From positions 104,347 to 168,346 of the forward strand of contig SADC01001286.1 in assembly GCA_004194705.1 (NCBI GenBank): a stretch of 64,000 bases of DNA. Reading direction: 5' to 3'. This document shows positions 55,200 to 64,000 of the stretch, piece after piece. Both the position numbers and the translations under genes were made by a program. The stretch's first letter is position 1. Every line of letters begins with the position of its first letter. Under the pieces are notes generated by a model that saw only the letters and a program-made list of their open reading frames with translations, was not told where the DNA came from and ran no database searches. This DNA is from Ditylenchus dipsaci. Taxonomy: Eukaryota; Nematoda; Chromadorea; Rhabditida; Anguinidae.

Positions 55200-55761
55200 G
55201 TAAAGGGACGTTTCACCTAAAATACGCAAATGCGTATTTTAGGTGAAACGTTTCACCTACTTTACGCATTTGCGTATTTTAGGTGAAACGTTCAAAAACA
55301 AACAGGGGGGACCAAGGCAGTTTTTTTTACGTTTTTTTCGAAAATTTTTAGATTGATTTTACAAAAGTCACGCCGCCTATCACATGAGTCACACATCCTA
55401 TCACACAGCCAATTGTTTTCAAAACAGGTTTAAGCATTTCGAAGGTCAGCCCTTATCCCGGACCATGTACCCCAAAGGGGCTTCCTATGAATTAGGGTGC
55501 CTGCCGAAGGCAGGCAGGTAAAACCCAAAAGTTGTATCAATACTGATTTGATACAATACGATTTCGGTGTTTGGGGTGATTGTAGGTGGTTGAGATGGTC
55601 GGACACAATCTAAAAAATTTTCGAAAAAAACGTAAAAAAACTGCCTTGGTCCCCCTGTTGTTTTTTGAACGTTTCACCTAAAATACGCAAATGCGTAAAG
55701 TAGGTGAAACGTTTCACCTAAAAATACGCATTTGCGTATTTTAGGTGAAACGTCCACGCAC
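55200..55761. mobile_element. Foldback, word ACCTAAAATACGCAAATGCG
   Basis: 562 bp. Ends GTAAAGGGACGTTTCACC and, on the other strand, GTGCGTGGACGTTTCACC. Each arm holds two perfect palindromes of 36-38 bases made of TTTCACCTAAAATACGC. The core CCTTGGTCCCCCTGTTGTT is in both arms (one arm with an extra G and A). The loop (55370-55590) is unique sequence without a gene. Confidence 0.85.
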
Positions 55762-56486
55762 CGAAAATTTAAGACAAAGAATAGCAAAGAAAACTGAGAT
55801 GGTAAATGAATAACTTCATTAAGTTAAAACGATGACGACGATCATTTTAAAATAATTTTGAAACTACGTGACGAATCGTCCAGTTTATAAAAGGTGACGA
55901 ATTACCCCATTTTGGCGAGAGATGACGAATGTCCGGTTTTATCGGTAAGTGACGAATCGTCCCATTTTAGTAGAGTGACGAATCGTCCGTGTCCGCAAAC
56001 GTGGGGGCCCCATGCGGGGCACGAATGGCCCAAACGCATATAACCCAAAAATGTACATGTGAACAATTGTAATTCTACCCCTATATACATTCCCGGTTAT
56101 AACCACTGAGTATAAAAAGGTAACAGCACCTAGCAATACCACCTGAGTAGACCTCTGGTCTATACTGGTGAAACGATTGAATTCAAGAAATTCAGTAGAC
56201 ATTGCGATTTCAAAATGCATTCTTTAAGGTTTTCAACGGCTAGGGTTCAACGTTCACCGTAGCTAGACGGAAAGCAAAACCATCCATTTCAAAATAAAAC
56301 AACGCAGCCACATTACAACATAGCCAGACGAAATAACCAGCCAAACCGAAGATAAAAGATTGTCGGAATTTTAAAACGGCTCTTTTCAACACGTTTCAGC
56401 ATTCACCCACCGGCCATAACAACAGAGGACACTTCCGACAAGATGAGCTTTTGATCATAGCAAGCAAAGGCGCAAATACAGAAAAT

Positions 56487-57524
56487 TCATATTACGTTGC
56501 TAATCAATACGAGTACCAGATCGTTTCCTGAAGCTTGGGACAGCTGTAACATGAATATAAAGGATCTTCTCGACTATTCTAAAATCATTTAACTTACACC
56601 ACATTACCTGCTCCATCACTGAGCTCATGGAAAGACCAATGATCAAAACACTGCTGCTGAAGCCAAGGAGGTTGTTCAGAATGCAATAATTTTTGTAGTC
56701 GCCAAAGCATAGAGAGCAGCCATTTTCGACCTTCAAGAAACACAAATGCATTTGCCTAATATAAATGCTGAAACTACATACCTGCTTGCTAGACCCAGTG
56801 CTGACAATGGATTGTAGGGAGGCTGACTTAACACTACCACTGCTACTCACGCTCAAGCTGTCAAAATCATCAACGACTTTGACAATCTTCTCAGCAAACT
56901 GAAAAAGAGCCTAAGATTTTACACGACAACTGAACCGACCGACAACTCCGAATCAGCAGATACCTTCTTGTTCAAAGCATGTCTGCAGGAAGAGAAAGAA
57001 ATGTCAGAATTTGGGCTTGTGCGAATTTTTTCGGAGAGACTGTACTCAAGAAAGTTACATACCAAATCATCATGAAGCGTGGAATGCCCCGACTTTTTGA
57101 TAAACTTCAGTTCTTCCAACAATTCAGGTGCAGCTTGCTTATTCTCCACGGCCCATTTCACTTTCGAAAACACAACGTCCCAAATCAGCTGCTCGTTGGG
57201 CAACAACTCAATAGAAGGCGAGACCAGCGTTGGCAATTCGGCTGTTTTTTGAAAAGTAGCTGTCTTGATCGGACGAGACAACAGAGAAGCGAATGAGGTC
57301 TTATCCAGAAGCACATTAGATGCGTAGAACTTGTTCAAAGCAGGCTGCGGCATAAACTTGGTGATTAAAGAAGGAGGCGGCGATGAAAAATTGCCCAACT
57401 GATCAGCGGAGAAGGCAAAGGATACTGACTGTTGTTGTTGATATTTCCTGGAAGGAAAAATTCCACTTCCTAGCTGCAAGTCCTGCACCGGCTGATTGAT
57501 CCACGAATGAAGACGAGACCCCAT
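56487..57524 (-). CDS. Unrecognised four-exon gene
   Basis: Exons 57524-57063, 56898-56782, 56730-56608, 56543-56487, all GT-AG and all in phase 0, give about 252 residues. It starts MGSRLHSWINQPVQDLQLGS. Exon 1 has a Gln/Ser-rich part and a helical stretch (LPNEQLIWDVVFSKVKWAVE). Exon 2 is Ser-rich (SLSVSSSGSVKSASLQSIVS). Exon 3 has a Cys-containing start (VENGCSLCFGDYKNYC), then a hydrophobic segment GFSSSVLIIGLSMSSV. Exon 4 is short, ending LVLVLISNVI. I do not recognise the family. The start is the only in-frame Met upstream of the long exon. Exonic GC is higher than the flanks. An alternative last exon could be 54645-54424. Confidence 0.6.
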
Positions 57525-57529
57525 TTTGC

Positions 57530-58364
57530 AAGCAGTTGGCTTATAGCAAGGTAATAACTAAACAAATAGACTAGAACAATTTTATTGGGACTAACTTCAT
57601 ATGTAGCGACCCTCTATTTAACGTACGCCCGTGGATACACCCTATATGAACGGTAAATAAAAGTGCACGTATTATGGAGTATAAGCCTAGGGCAATCAGA
57701 ATTGAGGTGCGAGATCGAGGCATGAATTCTCTCGGCTGTCGTATATCAGACAGATTTTTTTCGGTTTACTGATCTGAAATTCAGATTCTGAATAGCTTTT
57801 TTACAATTTTCCATATCCGCTATTGGCTAAATAAAATTTAAAAAAATCGACCTCGCACCTATACCATATAGACCTCATACAGTTAGAAGTTCTGACATTT
57901 TTAATTAAAATTTTTAACTTTGTCTCCACTGTGACTACAGGCACCAGAATCTCGAATGTCCTATACAGTTAAAACTCGTTTAATGAACTTCAAGGGACCG
58001 ACCAAGTTAGCGGCTTTGAAACCCTTTTTACACCCATTTTTTAAGCTTTTGCTTCTCTGTTTTGACAGTCTGGTCCCAAGTATTGCAATTTGCAAGGATT
58101 CTGATTCTGCCGATCATTATTTGTAGATCCAAAATTTTTCTCAAAAGAAGCAAAAACTTGATGAAAAAACAAGGTTTTCATTGAACCGAGTTTCGTTACA
58201 CAGTCAAAGCTCTATATAAGGGCACTGAATTAGCCCTATACACACTGAACAAAAATTCGGGAGCATTTTTTTTTAAATTTGGGGCAGAAAAAAGTAATCT
58301 GGGGCAAAAAAGAGTAATTAGGGGGATTTCAAATTTGGGGGCAGAAAAAGGGCTCAAGGTCAAT
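57530..58364. other. Gene-free stretch with an inverted-repeat remnant
   Basis: 57969-58215 shows a diverged inverted pair (TACAGTTAAAACTCG... / ...CGAGTTTCGTTACACAGTC), probably a pogo-type remnant. No gene. Confidence 0.5.
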
Positions 58365-58500
58365 TGATCTACGGTCAATTGATCTACGGTCAATTGATCT
58401 ACGGTCAATTGGTCTACGGTCAATTGATCTACAGGTCAATTGATCTACAGGTCAATTGGTCTACAGGTCAATTGATCTACAGGTCAATTGATCTACAAAT
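58365..58500. repeat. 15-16 bp minisatellite, word GTCAATTGATCTACAG
   Basis: Nine units of GGTCAATTGATCTAC(A/G). The first units lack one base relative to the later ones. Each unit contains the palindrome TCAATTGA. No opposite arm seen. 58500-58788 has no gene. Confidence 0.85.
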
Positions 58501-58788
58501 TAATTCAAACTAGCTTTTTGTGTTTTAAATGTCTAATTGCTAACTCTGGTTCGATTTTTAAACTTTCTCAGCTGCTAATGGTTTTCCCTTTCTCTACATA
58601 ACTTGAGTTTAGTTTGATAAGAATAATTTTTTAGTTGTCAAGTCAGCTCTTGGAAATTCAAGCTCTTCGCTCTATCCCTGCTTTCTGGTCTTTGATCGAA
58701 ATCTTCGATTTTTTATCTATTTATAGCCAGTATATCGGATTGACCAGCTAATATTGTTAATTGTACTACCTGTTGACTACACAATCAA

Positions 58789-61700
58789 TCGTTTTATACT
58801 AGCCGGACGCGGTGCTAATATCCTTTAGGCGTACAGACTCCTCATTGTGCGCGCGCCCATTTTCGGATTTAGCTGAAATAGTAAAAAATCATTGTATCCT
58901 ATCCAGAATCGTGTCCTAAACACGGTTCGATAATTCTAAAACAGCTATTTGACTTGTAGGAAGCCCTGTTTCGGAGTATCTTCATACACCGTAGGTTATT
59001 CAGTTAGTACTCAGATTTTGTACCTAGATGTACCTACGAAGGCACTCAGATGTAAATATAAGGCAGTCTCTAGGGTGTGTGTACTCAGGTGGAAGTGAGT
59101 TAGTGGTGGTACCCGATGCTCAGGTGGTTTAGGTGGATCTACATACCTGGAGATGATTGGATACCTAAAAAGCAGGTTATAACAAGGAAAGTAACCTCTT
59201 GGGTCTACTCAATTAATGTTCTCAATAAACATCATAGTCGATACTCGAGTAGATGGATGTCCACCGATGGATGTCCAGCGCAAAATTTCGTCTTTATGTT
59301 TCGGTTTCTGAACAGCTTTTACGTTCACTGATTCTAATAATATAAAGGAAGTCTGCACGTAGTGACTGTAATATGAGCGATTTTACGAAAAATCGGAAAT
59401 ACCATACAAAATGGCATTTTACCAATATCAAACGTCTTCAGCATGCAAATATAATGCGGAAAAGAACCAGAAAAAGATGAAACAATATTCGCGCCAAGTG
59501 GACGACCACTTGGATTGGTTAGAGCACGAATTTCTGACAAAACTGTGGTTGGTTATGAAAAGTATAAAAAATAAAAGGTTAATATTTAATACAAAATATG
59601 GCAATCTTATTTTTTAAAAAGCAGGATCGTTTGGCGTGTACATGATAATTTAGGTTGGTACAGGGTGGTTTGGGGTAAGTTCGGGTATTTTGAGGTTATT
59701 GAGGTGGTTTGAGATAGTTGGAGTGTTAGCCAGCCAAAGCTGGAAAAAATATGGGAAAAGTAAAAGTAATTGAACCAAAGATAGCAATTATGGGAAAAGG
59801 TAAAGTAAGTAACCAGAGATAGCAACTTTTTCTCATGTTTTTAAATTTTAACAATTTGTTTGATGGCTCATTAGAAACTAGAGAGTAGGGCTGCATGCTG
59901 GTCTGAAAAAAATAAAAAATGATAAGAAAACACTGAGATATGGTCGTTTTTAAAATTTGGTGGGGAAATTCAGTAATTTGGTGGGAATTTCACACTTTTG
60001 GTGGGGAAATTCACTTGCAGCCTTTCGAAAAATATTCTGCAAAATTTGATTTGTAGTGCTTGATCTGCACTACAACATATTGAAAGAATGTTAGCCCAGC
60101 ACACAAAACTTCATCCACTTTTTCTCACAACGAGTCGTTGGGAAAACAGAAAATCCGGGATCAAAAATTCGGTTTTTTATTTGTTCTGTCTATTTACCCA
60201 CTATTTTACTAACACTTACTGAATGTTAATATACCATTCGCTAGAAAATTTGCAGGGCTACAAAATATTTATCGTGCACAAAAAATTGAAAATTTAAAAT
60301 GGTCCTATGGTGCCCTTGAAGGATAGGGTTTTTTGGGCACCCTGTATTCAAAAAAAACGACCGGTGAATTTAGATTTCTTCACTATTTTTGGATCACAGT
60401 GAAGAATCAGGCTGGCAAAAAGTGGACCCTCAGCCGGAAACTAGCTTTTGGGCATGGCGCATATTTAGACCCGACCTCAAGTTCGACACCGCCTAGGTGA
60501 CGCGGTACTTTTACCTTAAACTTTTTAAATATTCTATCATAGGGTGGTTTTTTTCAAAATATAAAGGCTTTTTTTCAACAGGCAATTATGTAATGCGCAT
60601 TTTTATGACTATGATGATAAATAAATATGATGAAACTGATGCATAAGAAAGAATTGCGAAACAAAACAACGAACATTTTCAAGCACCTCTAATTTCAAAA
60701 CCACCCTATACATTTAATTCGTCAATTTAGTTATAAGATAGGCTGTCGATATATCGTGACTACAGGGTGTTCAAGAAGTTTATTGGGTTTTTAAAATGGC
60801 CATGACTTTTTCATAGAGCGTTTTCTGAAATTCTGTATTCGCAACTCGAATTTTCACTCCGAATTCAAACCACTCTCGAAACCCTCAAACTACTCTCGAG
60901 AAATATTTTGCTTACATTAATTATGTTCAAAAGAGGTTTCAAAAATGCTTATTCCTGGCTTTTAATCAAAATTCTGTGCCCACTAACCTGGCACCCCTGA
61001 TTACTTGTCACCTTTAATCGGTCCCCAGGGGTGCCGGGTTATCACAGTTTGACTGTATGGCCATCTTAAAACCCTAAAATTTCTTGCATCACCATAGATA
61101 TCGAAAGCAGCTGAGAGTATGGCAGAGCAAAGTAACCTTGCATTTCGCGCAGAATCACATCCCTCTCATTCTCGATCTCTCGTAACCACACACACAATTT
61201 AGGAGGACGTCCGACAGGATTTCAACGGCTAAAAGCAGCATTGACTTTAATTAAATAAAAGGAAAAAGACGAAATCACCCAAATTACCTTTATCGGTGTC
61301 GTGCGCAAAACATTTAGCAAAATAGGTAGTTTGTTCTCTAGATGTGTAAGCATTCAGATGAGCGCCCATGTTTTCCACTTCTAGCTCTAGGTCAAACTGC
61401 GAGCGATTGCGAGTCCCCTGTAAGATTGCTGAGTTTTAACAGCACATGCCTGAACTTCAAAAGCAAATTACAACTACTTTTTATTGTTTGACGTGTTTTT
61501 TAGAGATGGAAGTTCAGATCTTCTTTTGATAAGCCGCAGAATACAAAAAAACTAAAAATAACGAGAAGAAACATTTTTTTCAACATTGTGAATAAAAATT
61601 ACACTGCTGGAAAAAATGAAAACAAGTGTCTGTCAATATCAAAAATTTAATTAAAATAGTCTGCTCTGCAAGATCAAATTCTGTCCTTCCCTTTTTAGAC

Positions 61701-64000
61701 GCTTTCAGAAAACTTTTAATATATCGAAAGTAATTGAATATGAAAAAATTAATTTTAAAATTAATTGTTTAGAACATGAAACACTAAATTAAGCAGAACG
61801 AACTGTACAGAAAAAACTTTTATCTGAGTCTCTATGCGATTTTGAATTTTAAACGGATAATATTTTTCTCACCGCAAATACACTGCGAATGCACCGCAAA
61901 TTATTTTTTTCTCACCGCAATTGATCTTCCCGCAAAATACTTTTTTCTCACCGCAATTTGCGGTCCGCAAAATACTTTTTCTCACCGCAAAAATACTTTT
62001 TTCCCCCGCAAACCTAATTTCTCGTCCAAGACCAACCAAATTTTGCATAATTTGCAAGAATTCAAATTTTTCAGCCTGAAAATGACTTGGATCGCTCAAA
62101 ATCCCACCCCGGAATGGCAGAAGCCCCTGAAAGTTGGTTTTTTGGGTTTACTAAAGGGGGAGGGTAAACTTTCTGCGAAAATTCGATTGGGCGGATCAGA
62201 ATTCCGGTCCGATCGGCTTAATCGCTAATCTCAGGTTTATGACGGTTTGGGGGTGGTTCAGGGCGGAATTCTGAGCGATTAAGCCGATCGGACCGGAATT
62301 CTGATCCGCCCAATCGAATTTTCGCAAAAAAGTTTACCCCCCTTTAGTAAACCCCCAAAAAACCAACTTTCAGGGGCTTCTGGCCATTCCGGTGGGATTT
62401 TGAGCAATCCAAGTCATTTTCAGGCTGAAAAATTTGAATTCTTTCAAAATTATGCAAATTTGGTTGGTCTTGGACAGAAATTAGGTTTGCGGGGGAAAAA
62501 AGTATTTTGCGGTGAGAAAAAAGTATTTTGCGGTGAGAAAAAGTATTTTGCGGTGAGAAAAAGTATTTTGCGGGAAGATCAAATTGCGGTGAGAAAAAAA
62601 TAATTTGCGGTGATTTTCAAGTGTTTTGCGGTGAGAAAAAATACATCCAGGCCTTTATCTATTAGATTAAAAAGTTTCTGGTGCAGTCTTTTCCGTTCTT
62701 CTAAATATTGTAAATTTTTCTACAAAGGAACCGTCAGAACAAACATAATTTTGAATACTTAAGAAAAATCAACGTTTTCAAAAAAAAAGAACAGAATTGT
62801 CTCTTTGGGCCAAAAATCTAGCATTTATCATGATAAATCCCCGCTCAATATTTAATTAGAAAGCTCGCATTCTCTTCTTTCTTTTAAGCTCTAAACGCAT
62901 ATCATGAGTGAATAAAATTCGAGTCAATTGTTACAATAAGGCATAATTATTTGATAGAGACCTATCTTCAAGAAGTGACTGTATTGCTAGGGAAAACTTT
63001 TTTAATTTATTTTGCAGATTCGTAATCTGCATGAAATTCTGAACAAAACGCTACTCTGACTACACTTGACCCTCCGTGTGTTAAAGGATGTGAGAGAAAA
63101 ATACTATTAGGAGGCGTGGTGCTTTTGGCCCCTTTTTCCACTTTTGGAAATCTCGCCTTTTTCACTCTCATTATTATTTTGCACTTTAAATGGCCATTGC
63201 GTCTACGACAACGGTTGTCCTCCGCTAATAAAAAAAATTCCTAATCATTGAATTCTGTACGGATTTATAACTTGGTTTCTACAAAAACTATACCTAAAAT
63301 TAAATTCTGGCTTCGTTTCGTTAGATTGAACTTCTGTAGTAGAAGAGACATAGGACAATTGGCATCGATGCCAACTGTCCACTTAGTTATGTTTTTGTGA
63401 CAATAACGATTTTTAAGTAATATTTTTTTGCTTCAACTCATTCCAGTAGCCCAAAATTTCCTACAAATCTGAATCGCCTAACAGATTTTCAAAAAAATGC
63501 TTAGTTCTCAGACATAAGCTAAGTTGGAAAACAGACAGTTTTATCTAATTTTAATCTATCTCGACAACTAAGTATTTTTTTTAAATTCTGTTTAGTGATT
63601 CAGACTCCCGACGAAATTTCAGCTACAAATTTGAGCTCAGAATTTGAACAACAATACACGTGTTATCTGATAAAACGATAAAAACTGTTCAAGAAAAGTT
63701 TCTCTGAGTCTCTTACTCGATTTTGAATTTTACTGCAAAATATTTTCCTCAGACAGAGATTGTCAGGGGTCGTAAATCAATCAAATGCGTGAAATCTTAG
63801 TGGCTAACTACTGCTAGGCTATGTGGATATAAATTTCTGCCCATTAAGGTGATAAAATCATCGGTAGCTTTTTTCAGTTCCTGTTATTTGTTTGTAATTT
63901 CACGATTTTTCTGCCTGTGAAGATTAAATCATTAATATTTGTTTGTCTACATTTCTGGCAATATGAAATTTTGTACTTATTTTGCTTGCGTAGGAGGCAC
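58789..64000. repeat. Right copy of the 5.2-kb direct repeat
   Basis: Collinear with 1-5265, offset 58788, and cut off by the window end while still matching. It contains the matching foldback at about 61855-62645. Nearly every difference is a one-base indel (for example one G lost in an AAAAAGGCAGG context near 59170). That suggests poor consensus quality or very recent duplication rather than long divergence. Confidence 0.95.
61855..62645. mobile_element. Second copy of the CTCACCGCAA foldback
   Basis: The same element as at 3095-3895, carried inside the duplicated end block, with several homopolymer indels relative to it. Confidence 0.85.

Larger units (their letters stand above)
54159..55995. 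mobile_element. MULE-like foldback, word GACGATTCGTCACC
   Basis: 1837 bp. Ends GGTCCGTGACA and, on the other strand, CGGACACGGAC, followed by four units each of ATTCGTCACCT-type words. The 9-bp duplication has one mismatch (CAAACGTGC at 54150-54158, CAAACGTGG at 55996-56004). The termini match the element at 13242-13981. The interior holds an exon-like frame and the nested foldback 55200-55761. Confidence 0.75.

Noticed and set aside
13242..55995. A CRISPR array or other bacterial system
   Set aside because: Introns, a polyadenylation signal and RhoGAP coding show eukaryotic DNA; the word repeats have no unique spacers of constant length.
56991..57009. An extra 19-nt exon (TCTTCCTGCAG acceptor) in the unrecognised minus-strand gene
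   Set aside because: Including it would bring an immediate stop in the next exon; skipping it keeps all exons in phase.

Overview
This is eukaryotic, almost certainly animal, nuclear DNA. It is AT-rich, its genes are split by GT-AG introns of about 50 to 1900 bases, and it carries a p190-type RhoGAP domain. I cannot name the phylum. Genes are sparse islands in a dense mosaic of palindromic (foldback) mobile elements, many nested in one another.

Layout. 1-5265: a repeat-only block whose second copy (58789-64000) closes the window, so the window spans one 58.8-kb period. 5.6-12.0 kb: a region bounded by 660-bp inverted arms, holding minus-strand F-box-like exons broken up by DNA transposons. 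12.5-12.9 kb: a small membrane-protein ORF (minus). 13.2-14.0 kb: a two-level foldback. 16.1-28.9 kb: a segmental triplication of a four-exon gene starting with an F-box-like exon; a 136-bp foldback sits where an intron is needed. 29.5-31.5 kb: a decayed Mutator-like (MULE) transposase with FLYWCH, DGTF and CESY-type regions. 34.8-37.2 kb: the best new gene, six exons coding an N-terminal F-box followed by dUTPase-like sequence. 37.5-45.4 kb: foldbacks, hAT-type MITEs and word-repeat minisatellites. 45.6-47.9 kb: the last two exons of a RhoGAP gene. 48.5-56.0 kb: nested foldbacks, including a three-deep set. 56.5-57.5 kb: an unrecognised four-exon gene (minus).

Main message. The foldbacks form a system. 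At least nine have 9-10 bp target-site duplications, as MULEs make. Their arms are built from a short 'word' that differs from element to element, while the ends and in several cases the central core (CCTTGGTCCCCCTGTTGTT) are shared between elements with different words. A MULE transposase relic lies in the same window. Smaller MITEs with 8-bp (hAT-like) or TA (Tc1/mariner/pogo-like) duplications are also common. Empty sites in the duplicated units show that some of these elements moved recently.

Caution. The two end copies, and the three gene copies, differ mostly by single-base indels in homopolymers, the pattern left by unpolished long reads. Frameshifts at homopolymers should not by themselves be read as pseudogenes.
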